17,238 nucleotides of DNA from an uncultured Clostridia bacterium (GCA_934277845.1 CAKQVV010000026.1:1-17238); one strand, 5' to 3'. Shown: positions 1 to 8,137, counted from the stretch's first letter. Made by a program: numbers and translations. Notes: a model not told the origin generated them from the letters alone.

Positions 1-1
1 G

Positions 2-1279
2 GACTTCCTCGACAAGGCAAAGACCGAAAGAGAAGCGACCGCCTACGCTATCGCCGCGGCAGAGAAGAAAGGCTACAAGGCGTACAACTTCGGCGATAAA
101 CTCGAAGTCGGCGGCAAGTACTACTACAACAATCACGACAAGAGCATTGCCGTGTTCAGGATCGGAAAGAACGCGCTCGATACCGACGGCGTTCGCATCA
201 TCGCGGCGCACATCGACTCGCCGAGAATCGACCTTAAACAGAACCCCATGTACGAGGACAGCGGTTTTTGTATGCTTAAAACGCACTATTACGGCGGCAT
301 CAAGAAGTATCAGTGGACGACTATTCCGCTCGCGCTTCACGGCGTTGTGGTGCTGAAAGACGGCAGCAAAGTCACCGTAGAAATCGGCGAAAAACCCGAT
401 GATCCGGTGTTCTACATAAACGACCTTCTTCCGCACCTTGCGAAAGAGCAAGCGCAGCAGACGCTGGGCAAAGCGATTGCGGGCGAGGATCTCAACATCG
501 TCGTCGGCGGGCTTCCGTATCCGGACGAGGACGTCAAAGAGAAGATCAAACTTAACGTCCTCAGCGAACTCAATGAAAGATACGGCATGACCGAAGAGGA
601 CTTTTTAAGCGCCGAAATCGCAGCCGTACCGGCGTATGGTGCCCGCGACGTCGGTTTCGATCGTGCGTTTATCGGTGCCTACGGTCACGACGACCGCGTG
701 TGCGCTTATCCCACGCTCACCGCAATCCTTGACGGCAAGGACGACGACCGTACCGTGCTGGCAATCCTCGTCGACAAAGAGGAAATCGGCAGCGAGGGGA
801 ATACCGGTATGCAGTGCTGTGTGTTCAATGACATTATCGACGCTATCGCCAATGAATTCGGTGTCAGCGCGGCAAAAGTCCGTGCGGCGTCAAAATGCCT
901 GTCCACCGACGTAACCGCGGGCTACGATCCGAATTTTGCATCCGTATTCGAGAAAAAGAACGCCGCAATCGTGTCTTGCGGCGCGGCTATGAATAAGTTC
1001 ACGGGAGCGGGCGGCAAGAGCGGCTCGAACGACGCTTCCGCCGAATTTGTGGGTGAAGTGAGAAAGATCTTTGCCGAAAACGATATTTGCTGGCAGACTT
1101 CCGAACTCGGCAAGGTCGATATCGGCGGCGGCGGAACGATCGCGAAATACGTTGCGAAACTCAATATCGATACCGTCGACATGGGAGTCCCGGTCATTTC
1201 CATGCACGCGCCGTACGAACTCGTTTCCAAAGCCGATGTGTATTCGACCTACCTTGCGTTCTCCGCGTTCATTAAGTAA
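2..1279 (+). CDS. M18 family aminopeptidase, 5' end missing
   Basis: This is a cytosolic, zinc-dependent aminopeptidase of family M18 that removes N-terminal residues from peptides. The reading frame is open from base 2, so the gene starts outside the window. The 425 residues present begin with DFLDKAKTERE, typical of the region shortly after the M18 N-terminus, so roughly 30 residues are probably missing. Family metal and catalytic motifs are visible in order: HIDSPR (first metal histidine), GHDDR (bridging aspartate), DKEEIGSEG (the two glutamates), a conserved DVTAGYDPN segment, and the C-terminal SMHAPYELVSKADVY with the last metal histidine. All expected metal ligands appear intact. It ends in TAA and is followed by a strong terminator, so it is the last gene of its transcript. 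M18 family membership is clear; substrate preference (acidic or other residues) cannot be read from sequence. Confidence 0.95.
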   Translation, partial: DFLDKAKTEREATAYAIAAAEKKGYKAYNFGDKLEVGGKYYYNNHDKSIAVFRIGKNALDTDGVRIIAAHIDSPRIDLKQNPMYEDSGFCMLKTHYYGGIKKYQWTTIPLALHGVVVLKDGSKVTVEIGEKPDDPVFYINDLLPHLAKEQAQQTLGKAIAGEDLNIVVGGLPYPDEDVKEKIKLNVLSELNERYGMTEEDFLSAEIAAVPAYGARDVGFDRAFIGAYGHDDRVCAYPTLTAILDGKDDDRTVLAILVDKEEIGSEGNTGMQCCVFNDIIDAIANEFGVSAAKVRAASKCLSTDVTAGYDPNFASVFEKKNAAIVSCGAAMNKFTGAGGKSGSNDASAEFVGEVRKIFAENDICWQTSELGKVDIGGGGTIAKYVAKLNIDTVDMGVPVISMHAPYELVSKADVYSTYLAFSAFIK

Positions 1280-1291
1280 TAGATTAAATCA

Positions 1292-1329
1292 AAAAATGCT
1301 TCCGTGGCAATACTTACGGAAGCATTTTT
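1292..1329. terminator. Bidirectional rho-independent terminator
   Basis: A perfect 14-bp inverted repeat (AAAAATGCTTCCGT at 1292-1305, complement at 1316-1329) surrounds a 10-base loop. The T-run on one strand is matched by an A-run on the other, so it can stop transcription from the aminopeptidase on the left and from the leftward leucine-rich-repeat gene that ends at 1346. Confidence 0.9.
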
Positions 1330-1345
1330 ATATGTCGATAATTTA

Positions 1346-2254
1346 TCAGTTTGCGTTGTACGGTTTTTCCGCTGGATCGAACGATTTGAGTTTTTTGTCG
1401 GACACTACGCAACGTTTCCAGTCCGAGGCGTCTGCGTTTTCATACGCGCTAAAATACTCGGCGGGAACGTAAACTTTGAAATCGGCGGCGTCCCAGGTAT
1501 AGCCGAACGACTGATTTACGCCATCCGGCACATTGCCGTAAAAATATGCTTCGATCAGATTTCCCGTGTAAACATTGCCGTTGTTATAGCCGAAACAAAA
1601 ATTACCTATCGTCCTGACGGATGCGGGGAGTTTGACGACCGTGAGGGCAGAACAGTGTGAAAACGCTTCCGCGCCTATGGAAGTCAGCGTTTCGGGGAAC
1701 CTGACTTCGGTCAGCGAACTGCAATTTTTGAACGCGTAATCGTCGATAAAAGTCAACGTGTCGCTGAATTTTACCGATTCGAGATTCGCGCAATCGGCAA
1801 ACGCGCTGTCGCCGATCGTGTCGACGTTATTGCCCATGATTACGCGTTTGAGAGCGGTGCAACCGTTGAACGCGTTTTTTGCTATGGAAGCGAGCCTTTC
1901 CGGCAGCGCGACTTCGATCAGCGACGTACACCCTGAAAAAGCACCGGGATTGATTTTTTCGATCGAGGCCGGCAGTGTAATCTTCGTGATCGGGCAGCCT
2001 GCAAAACCTTTGGAAACGATCGCCGTTACCGGTTTGCCGTTCACGGTTTCGGGTATTACCAATTCGCCGGTTGCGGCGTTTTTAGAAGCGGCTTTGACGG
2101 TATAGGTCGTGTCGTTATTTGCCGGCACGAAAATCAGCGCAGGGTAGTTTTCGGTTTCGTCTTTTGCGGGCGTTTCGCCGCATCCGACAAATATCGCAAA
2201 GCACAGCGAAACCGCGAGCATAGCGGACAAAATTACCGTGAGTTTTTTCTTCAT
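1346..2254 (-). CDS. Leucine-rich-repeat (BspA-like, LRR_5) lipoprotein
   Basis: A 302-residue surface lipoprotein of unknown partner. Residues 1-25 form a lipoprotein signal peptide: basic KKK start, hydrophobic core, and a lipobox ending in VGC with C25 as the likely lipidated cysteine. An acidic linker follows. Residues about 85-225 hold roughly six repeats of about 23 residues with the BspA/LRR_5 pattern (…IGxxAFxxCxxLxxVxxP). Examples are GAFSGCTSL, NAFNGCTAL, SAFADCANL, YAFKNCSSL and EAFSHCSAL. The last about 70 residues form a capping domain with VYVPAEY, common at the end of such proteins. The ATG at 2254 was chosen because it starts a clean signal peptide and is preceded by AGGAGGAGAA (2255-2264). 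The same frame stays open upstream to 2359 but lacks a signal sequence there. BspA-like repeats often mediate adhesion or binding; no specific ligand is inferable. It is a single-gene transcript with its own promoter. Confidence 0.85.
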   Translation of the reverse strand: MKKKLTVILSAMLAVSLCFAIFVGCGETPAKDETENYPALIFVPANNDTTYTVKAASKNAATGELVIPETVNGKPVTAIVSKGFAGCPITKITLPASIEKINPGAFSGCTSLIEVALPERLASIAKNAFNGCTALKRVIMGNNVDTIGDSAFADCANLESVKFSDTLTFIDDYAFKNCSSLTEVRFPETLTSIGAEAFSHCSALTVVKLPASVRTIGNFCFGYNNGNVYTGNLIEAYFYGNVPDGVNQSFGYTWDAADFKVYVPAEYFSAYENADASDWKRCVVSDKKLKSFDPAEKPYNAN

Positions 2255-2293
2255 TTCTCCTCCTGTAAAAGCAAGTATGTATTTTATATATTC

Positions 2294-2322
2294 ATTATAC
2301 AATAAGATGCCGGCATTGTCAA
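2294..2322 (-). promoter_or_regulatory. Consensus sigma-A promoter for the LRR lipoprotein gene
   Basis: On the minus strand TTGACA (2317-2322) and TATAAT (2294-2299) both match the sigma-A consensus exactly and are separated by exactly 17 bases. Predicted transcription start is near 2287, giving a leader of about 33 bases that contains the AGGAGG ribosome binding site. Confidence 0.9.
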
Positions 2323-2407
2323 TAGCAAATATTTCGCGTTTCGTTTGCAAAACCCGCAATATTATTACGCCGCACGTCGGACGGTTGACTTTATCTGCGT
2401 GATAGAG

Positions 2408-2436
2408 TTGACCGCGCCGCCGAAAAATGCTATACT
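2408..2436 (+). promoter_or_regulatory. Sigma-A promoter for the PF06541 membrane protein gene
   Basis: TTGACC (2408-2413), a 17-base spacer and TATACT (2431-2436). It points away from the LRR promoter. Predicted start is near 2443, leaving a leader of about 47 bases with GGAG at 2478-2481 in front of the ATG at 2490. It may also drive the downstream activase genes, because no separate promoter was found in the 50 bases between them. Confidence 0.8.
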
Positions 2437-2489
2437 ATCAGCAGGGCGCGTAGTACGCCTATTGCGAAAACGAATACGGAGCAAAGAAA

Positions 2490-3293
2490 ATGAAATACTT
2501 TTTCGATCTTGCGTTATTATTTTTAATAGGTTCGGTACTCGGCTGGTGCGTTGAACTGTTGTTCAGGCGTTTTGTGTCGTCAAAGCGTTGGATAAACCCC
2601 GGTTTTCTTAACGGACCGTATCTTCCGTTGTATGGCTTCGGCGTAATCGTAATGTATCTTATTTGCTCGATTCCCATCGAACAGATCTGGGCAAAAATTC
2701 TGATGATTTTCGTCATGATGACGCTCATCGAGTATATTACCGGTCTGATTTTCATTAAGGGAATGAAGATCAAACTTTGGGACTATTCGAATCGCTTCGG
2801 CAATATTCAAGGGATCATTTGCCCAGCATTCTCTATTATATGGGGCGCGATCGGTGTATTCTTTTTGTTTGTCGTGTATCCGGCGCTTACGCGTGCGCTC
2901 GAATGGATGGGGCTTCACCCCGCGTTCCTTTTTGTGCTCGGCATGTTCTACGGAGTGGTGCTTGTCGACGTGATCATCAGCTTTAATCTCGCAGTCAAGA
3001 TTAAAACCGCGCTTAAAGGCGTCAGGGAAGCAATCCGCTATGATGACATTAAAGCAAAGATCAAGGCAGATCAGAAGAATCGTAAAAAACGAGTTTCGTT
3101 TCTGTTCGCGTTCCGAGGCGACAAACCGGTGACCGAATACGTCAAGGACATGTTGCTCGGTAAACTTAAAAGAGTACCTGTTCCCGAACTTCCGCAGGAT
3201 TCCTTAGTTCCGGCAGATTCCGCGGTTTCGACCGGTGACCATACACAAGAAGAACCCGAAAAAAACGATAAACCCGACGATAACAAAGATTAA
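2490..3293 (+). CDS. PF06541-type membrane protein ('putative ABC transporter permease')
   Basis: A 267-residue integral membrane protein of the PF06541 family (ABC_trans_CmpB, formerly DUF1113), whose function is not established despite the database name. Family hallmarks are visible: an N-terminal helix running into GSVLGWCVELLFRR (residues about 14-27), then NPGFLNGPYLPLYGFG (about 36-51) and LWDYSNRFGNIQG followed by a FSIIWG helix. I count about five membrane segments between residues 1 and 165. The rest is a cytoplasmic tail: a basic stretch (about residues 170-205) followed by an acidic, proline-rich end (EEPEKNDKPDDNKD). The ATG is supported by GGAG eight bases upstream. No ABC ATPase gene is adjacent, so I would not call it a transporter. 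It lies 50 bases upstream of the activase gene and may be co-transcribed with it, without an obvious functional link. Confidence 0.8.
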   Translation: MKYFFDLALLFLIGSVLGWCVELLFRRFVSSKRWINPGFLNGPYLPLYGFGVIVMYLICSIPIEQIWAKILMIFVMMTLIEYITGLIFIKGMKIKLWDYSNRFGNIQGIICPAFSIIWGAIGVFFLFVVYPALTRALEWMGLHPAFLFVLGMFYGVVLVDVIISFNLAVKIKTALKGVREAIRYDDIKAKIKADQKNRKKRVSFLFAFRGDKPVTEYVKDMLLGKLKRVPVPELPQDSLVPADSAVSTGDHTQEEPEKNDKPDDNKD

Positions 3294-3343
3294 ACGCGAT
3301 TTGACGTTCTGTGACGCGGCGATTTCTCCGCAACGAGGTATTG

Positions 3344-6265
3344 ATGTTGAAACCGAAATATTCTGTGGGCGTGGACGTAGGTTCGACCACCGTCAAGTGC
3401 GTTGTACTTGACGAAAACGGCGAAATCGTCCATTCCGTCTATGACAGACATTATTCAAAAGTAAAAGAAACCGTTTTCGAGCAACTGAAAAAGATTTTTT
3501 CGTTTTTCGACGGTAACTTCAAGGTCGCGATGACCGGTTCTGCAGGCTTGGGATTGTCCGAAGCCGCAGGTATAGCGTTCGTTCAGGAAGTATATTCGGC
3601 TTCGCTTGCCATAAAAATGACTTATCCCGACGCAGACTGTGCGGTGGAACTCGGCGGCGAAGACGCGAAGATACTGTTTCTCACGCATGGCGTCGAACAG
3701 CGAATGAACGGATCGTGCGCGGGCGGTACCGGCGCATTTATCGACCAGATGTCAACGCTGCTTAAAGTCGGCGGCGACGAACTCGACGCGCTTGCGCTGA
3801 AAGCCGAAAAGAAATATCCGATCGCGTCGCGATGCGGCGTGTTCGCAAAGAGCGATATTCAGCCTCTGCTTAATCAGGGCGCGTCGAAAGAGGACGTTGC
3901 CGCCAGTATTTTTCAGGCGGTGGTGGATCAGACTGTGGCGGGGCTTGCGCAGGGCAGGAAAATAGAGGGCAAAGTGCTGTTCCTTGGCGGCCCGTTGCAT
4001 TTTTATAAAGCGCTCGGAAAAGCGTTCACCGAAACGCTTAAATTATCGCCGGAAAACGCCGTTTTCCCCGAACTCGCGCCGTGTTTCATGGCTTACGGAG
4101 CCGCGCTTTACGCCGCCAAAAACTCGTCGTGGGAAGATCCTAAAAACATTATCGATGCGGTATATAACGCAAAACCCGCGGGAAGCGTTTTCTCTTCCGA
4201 TCCGCTGTTTGATTCGGTCGAAGAATACGACGAGTTCGTTCGCCGCCATGGCGACGCCGATGTAAAACATGCCGATATAAATACTTATCGGGGGAAAGCG
4301 TATCTCGGCGTGGACGCAGGATCTACCACGACGAAAATCGTGCTTTTGTCCGAAAACAAAGAACTGCTTTTCAGTCACTATGTTGAAAACAGCGGCAGAC
4401 CGCTCGATGTCGTTGCGGAAAAACTGAAAGAACTTTACAGGATTATCGCGGACAGAATAGAAATTGTTTCGTCTGCGGTCACCGGCTACGGCGAGGAACT
4501 TATAAAGTCCGGTCTTAAACTCGATTACGGAGTGGTAGAAACGGTGGCGCACTTTACCGCTGCGCTCGAATTCCGTCCCGACGTCGACTTCATTATCGAC
4601 ATCGGCGGGCAGGACATAAAGTGCTTCAGGATCAAAAACAAAGCAATCGATAACATTATGCTTAACGAGGCTTGCTCGTCGGGTTGCGGCTCGTTTATAC
4701 AGACTTTCGCCAACGCGCTCGGGTACTCGGTTGCCGACTTTTCTCGGCTCGGGCTTTATGCCAAGCATCCCGTCGAACTCGGTTCGCGTTGTACCGTGTT
4801 TATGAACAGCGCGGTCAAACAGGCGCAAAAGGACGGAGCGAGCGTTGAGGATATTTCCGCGGGGATTTCTTCGTCTGTCGTCAAGAACGCTATTTACAAG
4901 GTTATCCGCGCCAAAAGTCCCGGGGAACTCGGCAAAAACGTGGTCGTACAGGGCGGCACGTTCCTTAACGACGCTGTACTTCGCGCGTTTGAAAAGGAAC
5001 TCGGCGTCAACGTGACGCGCCCGTCGATTTCCGGTCTTATGGGAGCCTACGGTGCCGCGCTTTACGCAATGAAAAAAGGCGGCGATCGTTCCGGTATAAT
5101 CACCCCGGAAGAACTCGAAAACTTCTCGTATAAGTCCGCTGTGGCGGTTTGCGGCAGGTGTACGGCGCATTGCCGGCTCAACGTACTCACGTTTTCCGAC
5201 GGCAGAAAACTGATTTCCGGCAACCGCTGCGAACGCGGACAGGGCAAGAAAGACAGTGAAATTCTGCCCGATTTATTCACATACAAGTACGAGAATCTGG
5301 TCGGCAGCGTGGCAAACACGAACGAAAATCCGAAAGCCACGGTAGGGATTCCGCTTTGTCTTAATTTTTACGAGCAACTACCGTTCTTTAACGCGGCGTT
5401 TGACGAACTCGGTTTCCGTACCGTGATTTCCGACGAATCCTCGCGCAAAACCTTTATCGAAGGTCAGCACACGATCCCGTCGGATACAGTATGTTATCCG
5501 GCAAAACTCGTCCACGGACATATCCTTAACCTTCTTAAAAAGGGTGTGGATTTCATTTTCTATCCGTGTGAAAGCTACAATACCGACGAAGGCGACAGCG
5601 ACAATCACTATAATTGCCCGGTCGTGGCGTATTACCCGGAACTTCTTCGCGCAAACATTTCCGAACTCAATAACGATAATTTTATCTATCCTTATATTGA
5701 TATGTCCCGCCCTGAAACCGTCGTCAACGCGCTCGTTAGAACGCTGAAAAAGTACGGCGTGACCAAAAAAGCCGCGACGTCGGCGGTGGAGAAAGGGTAT
5801 GCCGCGATGAAAGAATGTCACAACGCGGTCGTTAAACGCGGACTCGAACTTATCGATTATGCCCGGGCGAACGGCAAACCGATAGTCGTGCTTGCCGGCA
5901 GACCTTACCATATCGATCCCGAGATCAACCACGGTGTGCAAAAGCTGATCTCGTCGCTGGGGGTTGTTTCGATTTCCGAGGACGCGGTGGCAGACTTTAT
6001 GAAACCGCCGCAACTCGAGGTGCTCAATCAATGGACGTATCATTCGCGCTTGTATCGCGCCGCAGCCTATGTCGCGACTCAAAAAGACATGAATCTCGTG
6101 CAACTCGTGTCGTTCGGTTGTGGTATCGACGCGATCACGACCGACGAAGTGCGTCGTATTCTCGAATCGCGCGGTAAAATTTATACGCAACTCAAAATCG
6201 ACGAAATCAGTAATCTCGGCGCGGTCAAAATTCGACTGAGATCGTTACTCGCCGCTTTGGAATAG
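3344..6265 (+). CDS. Tandem acyl-CoA dehydratase activase (BadF/BadG/BcrA/BcrD ATPase) with DUF2229 region
   Basis: A 973-residue cytosolic protein related to the ATP-dependent activator ('archerase') of 2-hydroxyacyl-CoA dehydratases. It carries two ASKHA-fold ATPase domains. The first starts GVDVGSTTVK (residue about 9), with ELGGEDAK, SCAGGTG (C125) and SRCGVF (C164). The second starts at residue 320 (YLGVDAGSTTTK), with DIGGQDIK, ACSSGCG (C444, C448) and SRCTVF (C483). In the classic homodimeric activator one Cys pair from each subunit holds a single [4Fe-4S] cluster, so this chain could assemble that site within one molecule (inference). Next comes a Cys-rich stretch CGRCTAHC (603-610) with NRCERG (C629), then a DUF2229-like part beginning GIPLCLN (about 668) with FYPCE. 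The ATG at 3344 follows GAGG (3335-3338); a GTG at 3311 is possible but lacks a site. No recognisable dehydratase substrate genes lie nearby, so the physiological substrate is unknown. Confidence 0.85.
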   Translation: MLKPKYSVGVDVGSTTVKCVVLDENGEIVHSVYDRHYSKVKETVFEQLKKIFSFFDGNFKVAMTGSAGLGLSEAAGIAFVQEVYSASLAIKMTYPDADCAVELGGEDAKILFLTHGVEQRMNGSCAGGTGAFIDQMSTLLKVGGDELDALALKAEKKYPIASRCGVFAKSDIQPLLNQGASKEDVAASIFQAVVDQTVAGLAQGRKIEGKVLFLGGPLHFYKALGKAFTETLKLSPENAVFPELAPCFMAYGAALYAAKNSSWEDPKNIIDAVYNAKPAGSVFSSDPLFDSVEEYDEFVRRHGDADVKHADINTYRGKAYLGVDAGSTTTKIVLLSENKELLFSHYVENSGRPLDVVAEKLKELYRIIADRIEIVSSAVTGYGEELIKSGLKLDYGVVETVAHFTAALEFRPDVDFIIDIGGQDIKCFRIKNKAIDNIMLNEACSSGCGSFIQTFANALGYSVADFSRLGLYAKHPVELGSRCTVFMNSAVKQAQKDGASVEDISAGISSSVVKNAIYKVIRAKSPGELGKNVVVQGGTFLNDAVLRAFEKELGVNVTRPSISGLMGAYGAALYAMKKGGDRSGIITPEELENFSYKSAVAVCGRCTAHCRLNVLTFSDGRKLISGNRCERGQGKKDSEILPDLFTYKYENLVGSVANTNENPKATVGIPLCLNFYEQLPFFNAAFDELGFRTVISDESSRKTFIEGQHTIPSDTVCYPAKLVHGHILNLLKKGVDFIFYPCESYNTDEGDSDNHYNCPVVAYYPELLRANISELNNDNFIYPYIDMSRPETVVNALVRTLKKYGVTKKAATSAVEKGYAAMKECHNAVVKRGLELIDYARANGKPIVVLAGRPYHIDPEINHGVQKLISSLGVVSISEDAVADFMKPPQLEVLNQWTYHSRLYRAAAYVATQKDMNLVQLVSFGCGIDAITTDEVRRILESRGKIYTQLKIDEISNLGAVKIRLRSLLAALE

Positions 6266-6312
6266 TAAAAAATCTGATAGTGTTATTTTTGCGGTTTTAT
6301 CCGTTGGCGGCG

Positions 6313-7605
6313 ATGACAATAAAGCGTCCCGAAACGGAAAATTTGCAACAAAAAATGCGCAACGGAGAAAAAATTTTGGAAAACCATCACGTAGCATTTA
6401 CGAAAGAGATGCGAAAAACGCATACGATATTGATTCCCGACATGTTGCCGATACATTTCCGGCTGATAATAGCCGTGTTCAAAAAGTACGGTTACAACAT
6501 GGTTTTACTGCAAAACTCGGCTCGCACGGTCATCGACGAGGGATTGAAAAACGTCCATAACGATACGTGTTATCCCGCGTTGCTGGTTGTCGGTCAGTTT
6601 ATCGATGCGCTCAAATCGGGCAAATACGATCCCGAACGCGTCGCTCTCATGATCTCGCAAACGGGCGGAGGATGCCGCGCGTCAAACTATATTCACTTGC
6701 TTCGCAAGGCTCTTGCCGCCGACTATCCTGATATTCCGGTTATATCGTTGAATTTTTCCGGCATGGAGAAAAGCCCGGGTTTCAGGATCACTCTTCCGAT
6801 TCTGCTGAAACTTTTGAACGCAGTGCTTTACGGCGATTTGCTTATGTCGCTTTACAATCAATGCAAGCCCTATGAAAAAACTGCCGGCAAAACCGACGAA
6901 GTGCTCGAAGCCATGGAAAAATTCCTTGCCGCGATGATTAAAAGCGGCGGGTTCGGAAGAAGAAAACGAAACTATAAAATTATTATCGACGCGTTTTCGA
7001 AGATCGAGAGAACGGGCGAGCAGAAACCGCGAGTCGGCATTGTAGGCGAAATTTACGTCAAATATTCGCCGCTTGCAAACAATCATCTCGAAGAGTTTTT
7101 AATTTCCGAAGGCTGCGAACCCGTCGTCCCCGGGCTTATGGATTTCGTGTTGTATTGTACGGTCAATAACGTCAATGACGGCAGGATATACGGCTTTAAA
7201 AATACTCTGACGCAACTGTCCGGAATGCTTTATAAAATACTTTTGAAAGAGAGCAGAAAACTTAATTCCGTAATCGCCGAATATGGCGGATTCCGCGCGA
7301 TGGACGATTTTGAAGAACTGCGAAAGGAAGCGGACAAACTCATAAATCAAGGCGTCAAAATGGGTGAAGGTTGGCTTATTACCGCCGAAATGGGCTGTCT
7401 TGCAAAGACCGGCACGGAGAATATAGTGTGCACGCAGCCGTTCGGTTGTTTGCCCAATCACATAGTTGCAAAGGGAATGACGAGAAGAGTGAAAGAAGAA
7501 TACCCGTTTGCCAATATCGTCGCCATCGACTATGATCCCGGCGCAACGGCAGTCAACCAGGAAAACCGCTTAAAACTCATGATCGCAAACATAAAAGAGA
7601 AGTAA
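6313..7605 (+). CDS. 2-hydroxyacyl-CoA dehydratase-related protein (partner of the tandem activase)
   Basis: A roughly 430-residue cytosolic protein of the 2-hydroxyglutaryl-CoA dehydratase D-component-like family. It matches what is the C-terminal third of a single ~1400-residue protein in many Clostridia. Conserved features are TILIPDMLPIHF near the start, NDTCYPALLVVGQ (C86), QTGGGCRASNY (C121), and a late cluster MGCLAK (C362), IVCTQPFGCLPNH (C373, C379) typical of the family and suited to binding an iron-sulfur cluster. It starts 47 bases after the tandem activase gene in another frame, so the two are almost certainly one operon and probably one complex. The start is uncertain: ATG 6313 has only GGCGG at 6306-6310. 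ATG 6355 and TTG 6376 (with GGAG at 6364-6367) are alternatives. All conserved motifs lie downstream of every candidate. The reaction is unknown. Confidence 0.8.
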   Translation: MTIKRPETENLQQKMRNGEKILENHHVAFTKEMRKTHTILIPDMLPIHFRLIIAVFKKYGYNMVLLQNSARTVIDEGLKNVHNDTCYPALLVVGQFIDALKSGKYDPERVALMISQTGGGCRASNYIHLLRKALAADYPDIPVISLNFSGMEKSPGFRITLPILLKLLNAVLYGDLLMSLYNQCKPYEKTAGKTDEVLEAMEKFLAAMIKSGGFGRRKRNYKIIIDAFSKIERTGEQKPRVGIVGEIYVKYSPLANNHLEEFLISEGCEPVVPGLMDFVLYCTVNNVNDGRIYGFKNTLTQLSGMLYKILLKESRKLNSVIAEYGGFRAMDDFEELRKEADKLINQGVKMGEGWLITAEMGCLAKTGTENIVCTQPFGCLPNHIVAKGMTRRVKEEYPFANIVAIDYDPGATAVNQENRLKLMIANIKEK

Positions 7606-7630
7606 GCCGGATAGGCCTACGAATAATTGT

Positions 7631-7789
7631 TTAATTGCCCAATAACATGTCGATCGCCGCGAAAATTTCGTCGCGGCGTTTTTTGTCGTTTTCGGCGAGT
7701 GATCGCAGATAAATATTATGCATTTTCATAGAATTTGTCGAAAAATTGCTATATTTACGAAGTACTATGTCAGACATAATCGCCTGCAT
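7631..7789 (-). CDS. Possible small protein, 52 residues
   Basis: A short minus-strand reading frame from ATG 7787-7789 to TAA 7631-7633, encoding 52 residues that begin MQAIMSDIVLRKYSN and end RRDEIFAAIDMLLGN. I do not recognise it. The C-terminal half is rich in charged and hydrophobic residues spaced as in an amphipathic helix, which is why I list it. It begins 19 bases after the stop of the 63-residue gene at 7809-8000 on the same strand; the frame is open back to about 7820 and includes in-frame GTG codons. There is no convincing ribosome binding site. Its 3' part contains the terminator hairpin of the opposite-strand operon. It may be a second gene of a tiny operon, a frameshifted extension of the upstream protein, or chance. 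Confidence 0.35.
   Translation of the reverse strand: MQAIMSDIVLRKYSNFSTNSMKMHNIYLRSLAENDKKRRDEIFAAIDMLLGN
7655..7684 (+). terminator. Rho-independent terminator of the activase operon
   Basis: CGCCGCGA (7655-7662) pairs with TCGCGGCG (7671-7678) across an 8-base loop and is followed by six T. It lies 50 bases after the dehydratase-related gene. The same bases fall inside a possible small minus-strand gene (7631-7789). Confidence 0.8.
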
Positions 7790-7808
7790 TTGCACCGAAA
7801 CCACACGA

Positions 7809-8000
7809 TTAACCGCGTTTTTTGTCTATTAACATAAGGTACTCGTTCCACCGGTATTCGCGTATTGGCATAGGTTTTTCGTTCTTGAAAAAGAGAACCA
7901 GCGCGGGTGAAACGTCGTTCCACTCGTCATAAAATTTCCACGAAATCAGTTTACCGTTCGCGATCAGCTGTTTTACTTTTGCATGATAATTAAAGTACAT
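7809..8000 (-). CDS. Small conserved-looking hypothetical protein, 63 residues
   Basis: A 63-residue soluble protein starting MYFNYHAKVKQLIANGK and containing DEWNDVSPALVLFF and PMPIREYRWNEY. The pattern (a short helix, then beta strands ending in a charged R-x-x-R-W-x-E-Y segment) looks like a genuine compact domain rather than shadow coding, and there is no gene on the other strand here. I have an impression of similar small hypothetical proteins in Clostridia but cannot name the family. The frame runs open a few codons upstream without another start codon, and no Shine-Dalgarno site or convincing promoter is visible between 8001 and 8137. It diverges from the membrane-protein gene at 8138. 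Confidence 0.6.
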   Translation of the reverse strand: MYFNYHAKVKQLIANGKLISWKFYDEWNDVSPALVLFFKNEKPMPIREYRWNEYLMLIDKKRG

Positions 8001-8101
8001 GAGACTAGTTTCGCCGTTTTTATCGAGGCGTATTCACGCAGAGAGATAAACGTAAAACCTTAATCTGTAAAGCGATTTTTGTGAGCCGAACCGGAAAACG
8101 A

Positions 8102-8130
8102 TTGACTTTTCGGCGGCATTATGTTAGTAT
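8102..8130 (+). promoter_or_regulatory. Sigma-A promoter implying a leaderless mRNA
   Basis: TTGACT (8102-8107), a 17-base spacer and TAGTAT (8125-8130). Only seven bases separate the -10 element from the ATG at 8138, so transcription should start at or within a base of the start codon. No Shine-Dalgarno site is present. Confidence 0.7.
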
Positions 8131-8137
8131 TTGCGTA

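Noticed and set aside
3301..3329. TTGACG as a -35 for the activase operon
   Set aside because: At 16-18 bases downstream there is no -10-like sequence; co-transcription with the 2490-3293 gene is simpler.
4043..5170. Long open frame of 375 codons on the minus strand
   Set aside because: It lies wholly antisense to the second activase domain, whose motifs are intact. Its translation is Arg/Phe/Val-rich with no recognisable motif, as expected from codon bias of the real gene.
5378..6190. Minus-strand open frame of 270 codons
   Set aside because: Antisense to the DUF2229 part of the activase gene; composition is typical of a shadow frame and there is no ribosome binding site.
8003..8100. Promoter for the minus-strand small genes (TTTACA near 8069-8074)
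   Set aside because: The matching -10 position reads TATCTC or TTATCT, too poor to support a promoter.
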